Of a stretch of DNA of 64,000 nt, positions 1-11,639 are shown one piece after another. The translations under genes and the position numbers were made by a program. Each line of letters begins with the position of its first letter. The stretch's first letter is position 1. The notes beneath the pieces are model-generated. The model searched no databases, had not been told where the DNA came from, and worked only from the letters and a program-made list of their open reading frames with translations. The DNA comes from Tubiluchus corallicola (lineage: Eukaryota > Priapulida > Priapulimorpha > Priapulimorphida > Tubiluchidae), in NCBI GenBank assembly GCA_030141605.1, contig JAQGDQ010000667.1:52072-116071 (forward strand), written 5' to 3'.

Positions 1-434
1 CATTACATAAATTTCACTCATTACATTTACACTATTTATACATTTGAAATTACAAAACTACCATAACACGTATTACATTACATAATTTTTTAAAAATTTT
101 ACATTTTTAGTCATTTTATGAAGTCAGGGGCGGGGGTAGATGAAAGTTGAGTCTGTGTAATTAGTATCAGATGCACAATGTGGAAATTGAAACCTGTTAT
201 ATTGATATTCTTTTAATTTCTTTTTAAAGTGGTGGAGAGGCATGTACAGTCAAAATTTTTTCAAAAATTGTTGCATCTACAGCTTTGCTTATCATCTCAC
301 TGAGTAACGGCACCCAAAATGGTCTCCAAATACGTAGGTGGGCCCAATTAGTTATCCAGTAGACGCCGCTTAATAGACTCACTTTGGGATAGAAGTGTTT
401 TGACCCAATTAACCAACTGAATCTATTAGCCAAC

Positions 435-861
435 CAGGGGCGGAACTAGGGGGGAGCAAGGGGGGGGTCAAAATTTTAAAATGTCTTGTCAAAATTTGCG
501 CCGCCCCCCCTGCAAAATCGGACAAATAATTTTTTTGCAGTGAAAATTGCAGTTCGCATGTAATCATTTTCAATATGAATTAGAATTAGGTCAAAAAATG
601 TTTGGTAGCTTCAGTGTATTATTTTCTTAAAACTTGTGTGTGATAAATTTCTGTAAATAACAATTTAGTTAGAGGCACATTAATAACGTTAGGTTAACTG
701 AGAGTTAATTTTCTCATTATTGCACTGTCCGCTACGCCGTCCTACACACATGCTAATTATAGGCCTGCATGCGGTATAAAAGGGGTTAAAATTGGCTTAA
801 CCATTATTTAACCACTTTGGATATCTCCCCCCCCTGCTTGCCACATCTAGTTCCGGCCCTG
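435..861. mobile_element. hAT-like MITE with 8-bp TSD
   Basis: The terminal inverted repeats are CAGGGGCGGAACTAG and CTAGTTCCGGCCCTG, with one mismatch. The flanking target duplication TAGCCAAC (427-434 and 862-869) is perfect. The 427-bp body has no transposase reading frame. An 8-bp duplication with CAGGG ends is typical of hAT elements. It is inserted into the left arm of the larger putative element. Confidence 0.85.
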
Positions 862-1153
862 TAGCCAACAAGTTTAATATATCACTACAAGTATTAATAC
901 ACGTATAACTTGTCACTCATCACATCGATAAGCATTGTAAATGAATTTTAGAAATGAATTGATGTCAAAAATACCTAAATACAATTATTTAAGAAGTATA
1001 ATTTATAAAAGTGAAATAATGAAAAAGTAAAAATCGCAAAAATTTGATGATTGTCGTTAAAAATTACAAAAATTCGTGCATAGTCAGTTACTTCATGTCT
1101 TCACGAAAAAGTTGGTTTGTGAAATTCTCAAATTGATAAAAACATTTAACATC

Positions 1154-4135
1154 TGCTGCTGCGTATGTTTAAACAAAACACCTGGTCACCTAGTGCTTGA
1201 GCTGCATGCTGCGTATGTTCACACAAAACACCTAGTCACCTAGTGCTTGAGCTGCATGCTGCGTATGTTTAAACAAAACACCTGGTCACCTAGTGCTTGA
1301 GCTGCATGCTGCGTATGTTCACACAAAACACCTAGTCACCTAGTGCTTGAGCTGCATGCTGCGTATGTTTAAACAAAACACCTGGTCACCTAGTGCTTGA
1401 GCTGCATGCTGCGTATGTTTAAACAAAACACCTGGTCACCTAGTGCTTGAGCTGCATGCTGCATATGTTTAAACAAAACACCTAGTCACCTAGTGCTTGA
1501 GCTGCATGCTGCATATGTTCACACAAAACACCTGGTCACCTAGTGCTTGAGCTGCATGCTGCGTATGTTTAAACAAAACACCTGGTCACCTAGTGCTTGA
1601 GCTGCATGCTGCGTATGTTTAAACAAAACACCTAGTCACCTAGTGCTTGAGCTGCATGCTGCGTATGTTCACACAAAACACCTAGTCACCTAGTGCTTGA
1701 GCTGCATGCTGCGTATGTTTAAACAAAACACCTGGTCACCTAGTGCTTGAGCTGCATGCTGCATATGTTTAAACAAAACACCCAGTCACCTAGTGCTTGA
1801 GCTGCATGCTGCATATGTTTAAACAAAACACCTGGTCACCTAGTGCTTGAGCTGCATGCTGCGTATGTTTAAACAAAACACCTGGTCACCTAGTGCTTGA
1901 GCTGCATGCTGCGTATGTTTAAACAAAACACCTAGTCACCTAGTGCTTGAGCTGCATGCTGCGTATGTTTAAACAAAACACCTGGTCACCTAGTGCTTGA
2001 GCTGCATGCTGCGTATGTTTAAACAAAACACCTAGTCACCTAGTGCTTGAGCTGCATGCTGCGTATGTTTAAACAAAACACCTAGTGCTTGAGCTGCATG
2101 CTGCGTATGTTTAAACAAAACACCTGGTCACCTAGTGCTTGAGCTGCATGCTGCGTATGTTTAAACAAAACACCTGGTCACCTAGTGCTTGAGCTGCATG
2201 CTGCATATGTTCACACAAAACACCTAGTCACCTAGTGCTTGAGCTGCATGCTGCATATGTTCACACAAAACACCTGGTCACCTAGTGCTTGAGCTGCATG
2301 CTGCGTATGTTTAAACAAAACACCTGGTCACCTAGTGCTTGAGCTGCATGCTGCGTATGTTTAAACAAAACACCTAGTCACCTAGTGCTTGAGCTGCATG
2401 CTGCGTATGTTTAAACAAAACACCTAGTCACCTAGTGCTTGAGCTGCATGCTGCGTATGTTTAAACAAAACACCTGGTCACCTAGTGCTTGAGCTGCATG
2501 CTGCGTATGTTTAAACAAAACACCTGGTCACCTAGTGCTTGAGCTGCATGCTGCGTATGTTTAAACAAAACACCTAGTCACCTAGTGCTTGAGCTGCATG
2601 CTGCATGTTTAAACAAAACACCTGGTCACCTAGTGCTTGAGCTGCATGCTGCGTATGTTTAAACAAAACACCTAGTCACCTAGTGCTTGAGCTGCATGCT
2701 GCGTATGTTTAAACAAAACACCTGGTCACCTAGTGCTTGAGCTGCATGTATGTTTAAACAAAACACCTGGTCACCTAGTGCTTGAGCTGCTGCGTATGTT
2801 CACACAAAACACCTGGTCACCTAGTGCTTGAGCTGCATGCTGCGTATGTTTAAACAAAACACCTAGTCACCTAGTGCTTGAGCTGCATGCTGCGTATGTT
2901 TAAACAAAACACCTAGTCACCTAGTGCTTGAGCTGCATGCTGCGTATGTTTAAACAAAACACCTAGTCACCTAGTGCTTGAGCTGCATGCTGCGTATGTT
3001 TAAACAAAACACCTGGTCACCTAGTGCTTGAGCTGCATGCTGCGTATGTTTAAACAAAACACCTGGTCACCTAGTGCTTGAGCTGCATGCTGCGTATGTT
3101 TAAACAAAACACCTAGTCACCTAGTGCTTCAGCTGCATGCTGCATATGTTCACACAAAACACCTAGTCACCTAGTGCTTGAGCTGCATGCTGCATATGTT
3201 CACACAAAACACCTAGTCACCTAGTGCTTGAGCTGCATGCTGCGTATGTTCACACAAAACACCTGGTCACCTAGTGCTTGAGCTGCATGCTGCGTATGTT
3301 TAAACAAAACACCTAGTCACCTAGTGCTTCAGCTGCATGCTGCATATGTTCACACAAAACACCTGGTCACCTAGTGCTTGAGCTGCATGCTGCGTATGTT
3401 TAAACAAAACACCTAGTCACCAAGTGCTTGAGCTGCATGCTGCGTATGTTCACACAAAACACCTAGTCACCTAGTGCTTGAGCTGCATGCTGCGTATGTT
3501 CACACAAAACACCTAGTCACCTAGTGCTTGAGCTGCATGCTGCATATGTTTAAACAAAACACCTAGTCACCTAGTGCTTGAGCTGCATGCTGCATATGTT
3601 TAAACAAAACACCTAGTCACCTAGTGCTTGAGCTGCATGCTGCATATGTTCACACAAAACACCTAGTCACCTAGTGCTTGAGCTGCATGCTGCGTATGTT
3701 CACACAAAACACCTAGTCACCTAGTGCTTGAGCTGCATGCTGCGTATGTTTAAACAAAACACCTAGTCACCTAGTGCTTGAGCTGCTGCTGCTATGTTCA
3801 CACAAAACACCTAGTCACCTAGTGCTTGAGCTGCATGCTGCGTATGTTCACACAAAACACCTAGTCACCTAGTGCTTGAGCTGCATGCTGCGTATGTTTA
3901 AACAAAACACCTAGTCACCTAGTGCTTGAGCTGCATGCTGCGTATGTTCACACAAAACACCTAGTCACCTAGTGCTTGAGCTGCATGCTGCATATGTTCA
4001 CACAAAACACCTAGTCACCTAGTGCTTGAGCTGCATGCTGCGTATGTTCACACAAAACACCTAGTCACCTAGTGCTTGAGCTGCATGCTGCATATGTTCA
4101 CACAAAACACCTGGTCACCTAGTGCTTGAGCTGCA
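1154..4135. repeat. 50-bp minisatellite, about 60 copies
   Basis: The unit is 50 bp and contains GCTGCATGCTGCGTATG, then TTTAAAC or TTCACAC, then CACCTGGTCACC or CACCTAGTCACC, then TAGTGCTTGA. The TTTAAAC variant dominates the left part and TTCACAC the right part. A few units are shortened, near 2080, 2605, 2740 and 3785. No open reading frame spans it. Confidence 0.97.
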
Positions 4136-5178
4136 GTTGGAAGTGACCTTGTTAAAAGCAGCAGGGGCTTCAGAAGCAAACTGCTCCACAAGCGATTAAA
4201 TTGCTTAGTTTCCAGAAACGACGAGGTTAATTGTAGCGGATAAGCGGGTGACAGATAAGAAAACTGCTACGCCAACATATGAGCACATTATTATGATAAA
4301 CGTACTGTACTTGATTACAAACAAAGCTGTAACCGACATGACTGTTTCTACGTACATTATACTGCACAGTATCGAAGTAAAGGTAACACACTGTAAAAGC
4401 AGTGAAAGCTCTTAGGGCGCACACATGTGTCTTATTTTAATGACATGAAGCAAAAAGATTGAATCAATTATGCGAAGTTATTTGAGTCATTTATCGACAG
4501 TTTTATATACAATTAAATAGAATCGGCCCGTTCCAGATGCTTTTGAGTCAGTTAAGCGACTGAGTCTATTAACCGTATGTCTAATAAACGGTGTCCACTG
4601 TACAACATAAACAACTACTATGTACGCGAAAAGCATTTCGATTTGTTAAAACCGTTTTAATTTAAACAATCATTTATTTAAAAAAAATGTTATGGTATAA
4701 AGTTCTCAATCACATTGTACCTGCTCACGTGGTTAGTTTATTTTCTCTCTTTTCAGCTTTCTCACCTGTTGGCATGTATCGAATATCTTTTTCTAATTCT
4801 GTTGTCTGCTAGGTCACGTGGAAAATTGTTGAAATTAGCGAACTTCTCCGAATAAGGAATGAGAAGTGAAATTTCGTTTTATGAAAATGTGTGAAATATG
4901 TTGTTCTGCTGATCAAGTAAAATTGAATTTTTTTCCGAAGGAAAAACTTTCAGACAAAAATCTATGGGATTTTGTTGCTGTAGTATTGTGTTGTATGGTG
5001 TTGATGAGCTAAAGGATTATAGTGTACCACACACAAATTAAGGTCAAGTTGTTATGTGCAGGTAAAATTAGTTTGATTACTAATTGCCTTCAACTTAATT
5101 CCCTTCTTGTTTCTCATTCGTAAATTTTACCTCTTTATCTGTTTTACTACTTCACTTTTTTACTATTTTTATGAAGTA
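4136..5178. other. Non-coding stretch, no gene seen
   Basis: This is AT-rich sequence between the minisatellite and a small mariner-like element. The part at 4450-4600 is the right arm of the putative TIR element and resembles segments near 48590, 50700 and 58620. No reading frame with plausible codon use was found. Confidence 0.6.
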
Positions 5179-5346
5179 CAGTCAAACCTCATTACAATGC
5201 CCCCTCTTCGTAATACTACCCTCTCTATACACCTAAATTTTCAGCAAAACAAAATGTCTATATTTGCATAGACATGTATTAGTTCATCTCATTTAAATCC
5301 CAAATTTGCTATAATGCAAAGTATGCGACAAAAAGAGCAATGACTG
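5179..5346. mobile_element. Small mariner-like MITE
   Basis: The 168-bp segment starts CAGTCA and ends TGACTG, and is bounded by TA dinucleotides at 5177-5178 and 5347-5348. The start resembles the CAGTCAAACCTC ends common in Tc1/mariner-type MITEs. The inverted repeat is short and degenerate. Confidence 0.45.
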
Positions 5347-5365
5347 TAGTATTATTTTATATAGC

Positions 5366-6150
5366 AACGTTTTTGGCTTAGCTTAACACTTTCTAGCCAG
5401 ATATAGCTGTGAAGGTGGTCATTTTTGGCTTAGCTTAGCAGTTTTTTAGCCAGATATAGTTGTGAAGGTGGTCAGTTTTGGCTTAGTTTAACACTTTTTA
5501 GCCAGATATAGCTGTGAAGGTGGTCATTTTTGGCTTAGCTTAGCAGTTTTTTAGCCAGATATAGTTGTGAAGGTGGTCATTTTTGGCTTAGCTTAACACT
5601 TTTTAGCCAGATATAGCTGTGAAGGTGGTCATTTTTGGCTTAGCTTAGCAGTTTTTTAGCCAGATATAGCTGTGAAGGTGGTCAGTTTTGGCTTAGTTTA
5701 GCTGTTTTTAAGCCAAACGTAGCTGTGAAGGTGGTCAGTTTTGGCTTAGCTTAACAGTTTCTTAGCCAAATGTAGCTGTGAAGGTGGTCAGTTTTGGCTT
5801 AGCTTAACAGTTTCTTAGCCAAATGTAGCTGTGAAGGTGGTCAGTTTTGGCTTAGCTTAACACTTTGTAGCCAAATATAGCTGTGAAGGTGGTCAGTTTT
5901 GGCTTAGCTTAACACTTTGTAGCCAAATATAGCTGTGAAGGTGGTCAGTTTTGGCTTAGCTTAACACTTTGTAGCCAAATATAGCTGTGAAGGTGGTCAG
6001 TTTTGGCTTAGCTTAACAGTTTCTTAGCCAAATGTAGCCGTGAAGGTGGTCAGTTTTGGCTTAGCTTAATAGTTTCTTAGTCAAATATAGTTGTGAAGGT
6101 GGTCAGTTTTGGCTTAGCTTAGCAGTTTTTTAGCCAAATATAGGTCAGTT
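5366..6150. repeat. 53-bp minisatellite upstream of the zinc-finger gene
   Basis: About 15 units contain TTTTGGCTTAGCTTA, a T-run, TAGCCARATATAG and GTGAAGGTGGTCA. The last unit ends about 350 bp before the zinc-finger start codon, so the array lies in the promoter or 5' UTR region. Confidence 0.95.
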
Positions 6151-6495
6151 TTAGGTAAGATAATTGACTTGCCATAAGAGTCAGTTTGCATTAATGCAGT
6201 TGTAACAGATTCAGGCATTGATTAGTTATAATATTGAGTTCATCAATTAATATCATTTTCTTGTTTTAGGTTTCTGCCTATATCTATGAAGATCAGAGCA
6301 AGCTGGGTCATAGATGTGAAACTTGGCTTCCTTTTCAGAAATAAATGTTTCAAGAAAAACTTCTAGTTTTCGCAAGTTTCTACAGGCAACAAATGTAAAG
6401 CATGCCAGCTTCTTGCACTAGGAAATTCAGGACTTCAAATCTGCTTTCTCTAGATAAAAATTTCTTAGCGACGTCACCATATTGAGTTGGAGGAA

Positions 6496-8088
6496 ATGGC
6501 AGAAGACGATATAGTAAAACTTGAACCAGAGCACCAGACTTGCACGATGAAGCTGAACAGAAGTCAGATGAAACAAATAGATGCGATCGCTGAGAAAATA
6601 CAACGTTGTCACGAACGAGGAAATGTGCTTGTTAATGTAGACGATGTAGTTGTTAGCGAAAATCAGGGACGACAAGAAGTATTTGATCCTGTGGTTTCTG
6701 ATGCCGACGAAATTGAAGAGCAACAACCATACCCAGTTGCCAGTGAAAGTCGAGACGAACGATCTGTTAACCTTCTAGAAGATATTGTCGATGAATACCA
6801 ATGTGAAAATGCGGATGCGTTTGATGGAGAAATTATAGATCAACAAACTCAAGCACCTGTGCACGATAATGAAGCAGTTAAGTATGAAAGAACAGACGTG
6901 TGCGACGATGTAGACGGCCAACTGTCTTCCCCATCGGGTGATGCTGCTGACGATGCGGCTGATACGAGCAACGAGGCGTATATGATAAGTAACGAAGGGA
7001 ACAGCAGTGATTCCCTGCCAAATATTTCAGAATCTTATGCATTTAAAATCAACTACGACGACAGTCAAGGAGACAATATTGAAATGTCTAGCTTAGCAGA
7101 AGCATCATATGAAATGATGCCTCCCAGAATTGATATGTCTGCTGCCACCACAAGGCGGCATGAATGCGGTTATTGTCACTTACTATTCACATCGTCTTCC
7201 AACTTAAAATCTCACGTAAGAACTCACACCGGGGAAAAGCCGTTTAAATGTACTGAATGCGGAACAGCTTTTTGTCACCCCAGCACTTTAAGAAATCACT
7301 TAAAAACACACACAAATGAGAAACCATTAAAGTGCAGCTTGTGTGATATGAGTTTTAAGCGCCCGGCGACTCTAAGAGCACATGTGAGAACTCACACTGG
7401 TGAAAAACCTTTCAAGTGTAGCTACTGTGATGCAGCTTTCAGACAATCTTCACATTTAGGTAAGCATATGAGAATTCATACAGGTGAGAAACCTTACAAA
7501 TGCAATTCATGTGGTGCTGATTTTAGAGAAATATGTCACTTAAGATGCCATATGAGAACTCACACAGGCGAGAAACCATTTAAGTGTGAGATGTGCGATG
7601 CAGCTTTTAGTCATTCTAGCACTTTGAAGAATCATGTTAGAATGCACACGAATGAGAAACCATTTAAATGCACTGAGTGTAATGCAAATTTTAAGCGGGC
7701 ATCTATTCTCACATGTCACATGAGAATTCACACTGGTGAGAAACCATTTAAGTGCACTGACTGTGATGCAGCTTTCAAACAGTCTTCCAGTCTGACAAAA
7801 CATAGACGCGTTCATACAGGTCAAAAGCCGTTTAAATGTTATGAGTGTGATGCAGCATTCAGTGAATCGAGCAACTTGAACAAGCACTTGAGAATTCACA
7901 CAGGCGAAAAACCTTTTATTTGTGGTGAGTGTGGATCCGCATTTACTCATCAACGAACTTTAAAAAACCACAGCAGAACTCACACTGGTGAGAGACCATT
8001 TAACTGCAATGTTTGTGCGGCTAGATTCATGGCGTCTTCGGAGTTAAAATCACATATGAAAGTTCACATTGATGGAATGATCATGTAA
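6496..8088 (+). CDS. C2H2 zinc-finger protein, 11 tandem fingers
   Basis: This is a single-exon gene of about 530 aa. The frame is open a few codons upstream, but the first ATG is at 6496. Residues 1 to about 205 are acidic and low in structure, rich in D, E and S, with no KRAB, BTB or SCAN domain that I recognise. Residues from about 218 to the end are eleven consecutive C-x2-C-x12-H-x3-H fingers. They are joined by TGEKPF-type linkers, with TNEKP after fingers 2 and 6 and TGQKP after finger 8. Such proteins bind DNA in the nucleus, usually as transcription regulators. The last finger ends about six residues before the TAA. A 53-bp minisatellite lies upstream and a 39-bp minisatellite lies between the stop and the first AATAAA. 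Orthology to a named gene cannot be assigned. Confidence 0.95.
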   Translation: MAEDDIVKLEPEHQTCTMKLNRSQMKQIDAIAEKIQRCHERGNVLVNVDDVVVSENQGRQEVFDPVVSDADEIEEQQPYPVASESRDERSVNLLEDIVDEYQCENADAFDGEIIDQQTQAPVHDNEAVKYERTDVCDDVDGQLSSPSGDAADDAADTSNEAYMISNEGNSSDSLPNISESYAFKINYDDSQGDNIEMSSLAEASYEMMPPRIDMSAATTRRHECGYCHLLFTSSSNLKSHVRTHTGEKPFKCTECGTAFCHPSTLRNHLKTHTNEKPLKCSLCDMSFKRPATLRAHVRTHTGEKPFKCSYCDAAFRQSSHLGKHMRIHTGEKPYKCNSCGADFREICHLRCHMRTHTGEKPFKCEMCDAAFSHSSTLKNHVRMHTNEKPFKCTECNANFKRASILTCHMRIHTGEKPFKCTDCDAAFKQSSSLTKHRRVHTGQKPFKCYECDAAFSESSNLNKHLRIHTGEKPFICGECGSAFTHQRTLKNHSRTHTGERPFNCNVCAARFMASSELKSHMKVHIDGMIM

Positions 8089-8195
8089 TTATTTTGTTTA
8101 GCATAGTATCATTTAGATAATTGTAAATACATAATGAAGTCTAATGATGAAGCTCAATGTATTAATGTTAACAAAGGAATTTCTAAATGCAGACG

Positions 8196-9560
8196 ACATA
8201 CAAGTGAGTGAACTGCTGTCTGTGACACAGACAATGTGAGTTCCTATGACACAGACAATATACAAGTCAGTGAACTGGTGTCCTGTCACACAGACAATAT
8301 ACAAGTCAGTGAACTGGTGTCCCGTCACACAGACGATATACAAGTCAGTGAGCTGGTGTCCTGTCACACAGACAATATACAAGTCAGTGAACTGGTGTCC
8401 CGTCACACAGACAATATACAAGTCAGTGAACTGGTGTCCTGTCACACAGACGATATACAAGTCAGTGAGCTGGTGTCCTGTCACACAGACAATATACAAG
8501 TCAGCAAGCTGGTGTCCTTTCACACAGACGATGTACAACTCAGTGAGCTGGTATCCTGTCACACAGACAATATACAAGTCAGTGAACTGGTGTTCTGTCA
8601 CACAGACAATATACAAGTCAGTGAGCTGGTGTCCTGTCACACAGATAATATACAAGTCAGTGAGGTGGTGTCCTGTCACACAGACACTATACAAGTCAGT
8701 GAGTTGGTGGCCTGTCACACAGACAATATACAAGTCAGTGAGCTGGTGTCCTGTCACACAGACAATATACAAGTCAGCAAGCTGGTGTCCTGTCACACAG
8801 ACAATATACAAGTCAGTGAGCTGGTGTCCTGTCACACAGACAATATACAAGTCAGTGAACTGGTGTCCTGTCACACAGACAATATACAAGTCAGTGAACT
8901 GGTGTCCTGTCACACAGACAATATACAAGTCAGTGAGCTGGTGTCCTGTCACACAGACAATATACAAGTCAGTGAACTGGTGTCCTGTCACACAGACAAT
9001 ATACAAGTCAGTGAGCTGGTGTCCTGTCACACAGACAATATACAAGTCAGTGAGTTGGTGTCCTGTCACACAGACAATATACAAGTCAGTGAGCTGGTGT
9101 CCTGTCACACAGACGATATACAAGTCAGTGAGCTGGTGTCCTGTCACACAGACGATGTACAACTCAGTGAGCTGGTGTCCTGTCACACAGACGATGTACA
9201 AGTCAGTGAGCTGGTGTCCTGTCACACAGACAATATACAAGTCAGTGAACTGGTGTCCTGTCACACAGACGATGTACAACTCAGTGAGCTGGTGTCCTGT
9301 CACACAGACAATATACAAGTCAGTGAGGTGGTGTCCTGTCACACAGACAATAGACAAGTCAGTGTGCTGGTGTCCTGTCACACAGACAATATACAAGTCA
9401 GTGAGCTTTTGTCCTGTCACACAGACGATGTACAACTCAGTGAGCTGGTGTCCTGTCACACAGACGATGTACAAGTCAGTGAGCTGGTGTCCTGTCACAC
9501 AGACGATGTACAACTCAGTGAGCTGGTGTCCTTTCAGCCAGACGATGTACAAGATTCAGT
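8196..9560. repeat. 39-bp minisatellite in the presumed 3' UTR
   Basis: About 35 copies of a 39-bp unit (core ACAGACAATATACAAGTCAG, then TGAGCTGGTGTCCTGTCAC). Because 39 is a multiple of three, the array is open in two + frames and one - frame for more than 430 codons, with a 13-residue peptide period. Unit variants change amino acids freely in every frame, which argues against coding. It starts about 110 bp after the zinc-finger stop codon. Confidence 0.95.
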
Positions 9561-9574
9561 TTTAGAGAATTTCA

Positions 9575-9580
9575 AATAAA
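9575..9580 (+). terminator. Polyadenylation signal AATAAA, probably for the zinc-finger gene
   Basis: This is the first AATAAA after the stop at 8088, right behind the 39-bp array. If it is used, the 3' UTR is about 1.5 kb and consists mostly of minisatellite. Confidence 0.5.
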
Positions 9581-9599
9581 GTTTGAGATTAATAGTAAA

Positions 9600-11040
9600 A
9601 ATTCAAGTGTTCTCACAAAGATCATGCATATTACTCCTGCATTAAAAATGCTAATAATTTGTTTCAAAATTTTGCCCAAAAAAGTGCCAAATTTTACTTA
9701 TTGCGCGACGTTTTCAACGTTCTAATGATGAAGAATGTGTGTATTTGAAGTGCTGAATTACTCGAATCAAATTCAAGCTAAAAAACTCATTTGAATCAAA
9801 TTCAAATATCCGAACTCAAACGTTTGATGCTCATACCTGCTTACAGGTTTGTACATATTCAATGCAAAACCATTTGATTTTCCTTTTATATAATGCATGT
9901 GTAATTTAATTTATTAACTTAATTATGTCAACTGTTGCTGTTCATTGAGTTTTTTGTTCTTGTGATATTATGAAACAAGAAGTGTCATACTTACGACATT
10001 ATGTAATAGTGATATGCGTAGTGCAAGTTTTTATGTGTTGTGTAATTTGATTGGTTAAAAGAAATCTTTCTAATAAAATTATTCGTTGATTCAATACAGC
10101 GATGCTTTGTTGAGCTTAACCTGATTCTGAATGGGTGACTGCCTGGGAATTCACCTCTGAACACTTTCTTTCGTTTTATTGTTTCGTGTTTATTTCTCTC
10201 GTTGAAGGAGGGATAAAACCGTTGCACACTTTGACGGTTGCTTTGCAAACAAATGTTTGCAAATTTCTTTTCAACAGTGGTGGTTTTCTTTTGATCTACT
10301 TTTTGTTCATGCTCAGGTCTGGTGCCATGCAAAAGCTGTGGAACTGAACTTGTTTATGGTTTGCGCATTGCGCAAGTGGAGTTAATAACAATCATAGTAT
10401 AGTGCAATGTTACTGCCTGTTTGCCAAACAAGTTATGCATTAATACCAGTGCCTTCCACTCCACTTTTATGTTCCGATTCTCGATTCTTTAATCTAGGCC
10501 TACTCTTTTCCCTTCACTGCTCGATCTTTTCCTGCTCTGTAGGCTGTTAAGGTGGTATTAGTGTGTGTGTGTGTGTGTGTGTGTGTGCACCAAAAACGTC
10601 GTCTGATCTTTCTGGGTATTAACCAGCTAATGCCTATCATTATTAGCATATTGTGGGTTACTTGCACTTGATAGAACAATTTAAAAATGAGGCAATATCA
10701 CATAGATGACGTTATTATTAGTTTCATTTTAAAAACAACTCTATGCATTTTTGTGATGGTGTTTTCGTATAATTGGTATTAAAATTACGTATAATAATTA
10801 TAAAATTAAAATCTTGTAAAACACAACAATTCCAGATTTGTTGCTAACGGTGCGGGTCACGGGAAATATTGAAACTGGCCGTCAAAAACGTCAAATCGTT
10901 TCTGACGCAGCGCAAAGCGCGCAATTTCTGCAAAGTCGCAATCACTAAAATCTTTTCGCAAGATTCTGCTAAGTGCTAAAGTCAGTAAAGGTGTACATAT
11001 TTAGCAGAGCCTGAGCGGAGAATTTTGTCGATGCTTAACT
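9600..11040. other. Intergenic, no gene seen; GT microsatellite
   Basis: This is AT-rich single-copy-looking sequence. A (GT)n run lies at 10561-10587. Short reading frames here show no domain or splice context. The last 200 bp should contain the promoter of the EGF gene at 11073. Confidence 0.6.
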
Positions 11041-11072
11041 GCAACATTAAATTTTTCGCCATTGTGTAGGAA

Positions 11073-11567
11073 ATGCTGACGTTAAAAATGTTTGCGTTTG
11101 TCACGGGATTTCTGTTATTTATGACACTGTCTAACTTTTGTCAGGTTTGCAGTGGAAGTAGTCACTGTTGTAGCGTCAACTCAACCAACATAGAGGACGC
11201 TGCATCATATCAGTGCGTGTGCGATAATTGTCCAGAGCCATGTAACCCTAACCCATGTACGCATGAAGGTACTTGTAATGCGGATATGGAAACAGGCAGG
11301 TACACGTGCATGTGCCTTGAATCTTATACTGGAGTTAATTGTGAAACATTGGCTATGGATGAGTGTAAACCAAATCCGTGTATGAATGGTGGCACTTGTA
11401 GTACTAGCACGGATAAAAGTAAGTTCACATGCCAGTGTACCAGCGATTTTACTGGAACTACGTGTGAAGATGACATTGAGAAAAAAGATGGCAGTCATAC
11501 AACTTTTACGAAGAATTACATGCGGTTAATGTTACTTCTTGTTCTGTTATTGTCAGCTTTTTTATAA
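11073..11567 (+). CDS. Small secreted protein with two EGF domains, probable GPI anchor
   Basis: This is a single-exon gene of 164 aa; ATGs at 11073 and 11088 could both start it. Residues about 5-28 form a signal peptide ending near QVCSG. A short cysteine-containing segment follows. Two EGF-like domains come next, at about residues 54-92 and 97-132, each with six cysteines and the C-x-PNPC...G-x-C...Y/F-x-C-x-C...G-x-x-C pattern. The C-terminus is a short polar spacer plus about 14 hydrophobic residues with no basic tail, the layout of a GPI-attachment signal. The product is therefore probably a cell-surface or shed EGF protein, perhaps a ligand or adhesion modulator. EGF spacing resembles the EGFs of the membrane protein at 32578-34248, but there is no evidence of a functional link. 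AATAAA follows at 11627-11632. Confidence 0.85.
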   Translation: MLTLKMFAFVTGFLLFMTLSNFCQVCSGSSHCCSVNSTNIEDAASYQCVCDNCPEPCNPNPCTHEGTCNADMETGRYTCMCLESYTGVNCETLAMDECKPNPCMNGGTCSTSTDKSKFTCQCTSDFTGTTCEDDIEKKDGSHTTFTKNYMRLMLLLVLLLSAFL

Positions 11568-11626
11568 CAGTAAAAATTACTACATAATTCTGAACGTTAA
11601 TATGCAGAAAATGCCCCTTTTTTTCA

Positions 11627-11632
11627 AATAAA
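11627..11632 (+). terminator. Polyadenylation signal AATAAA of the two-EGF gene
   Basis: AATAAA lies 60 bp after the TAA stop, a normal spacing for a short 3' UTR. Confidence 0.7.
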
Positions 11633-11639
11633 ATATCTT

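Larger units (their letters stand above)
357..4600. mobile_element. Putative composite TIR element holding a minisatellite
   Basis: The left end begins CAGTAGACGCCGCTTAATAG. The right end, read in reverse complement, begins CAGTGGACACCGTTTATTAG, giving about 20 bp of imperfect terminal inverted repeat. Both ends carry a subterminal motif of the type GACTGAxTCTATTAxCC. A TA follows the right end but I see no clean TA on the left, so a Tc1/mariner-type assignment is only suggested. A related left end recurs at 49005. A hAT-like element (435-861) and the 50-bp minisatellite lie inside. No transposase is visible. Confidence 0.35.

Noticed and set aside
1154-4135. CRISPR-like array of 50-bp units
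   Set aside because: There are no unique spacers; the whole unit repeats, and the context is eukaryotic.
7540-7953. Minus-strand frame opposite the zinc fingers
   Set aside because: It is a shadow of the finger codons, with no start context or domain.
8113-9579. Long reading frames of 440-480 codons on both strands over the 39-bp array
   Set aside because: Unit length divisible by three opens several frames at once. Unit changes are amino-acid-altering in each, so there is no preferred coding frame.
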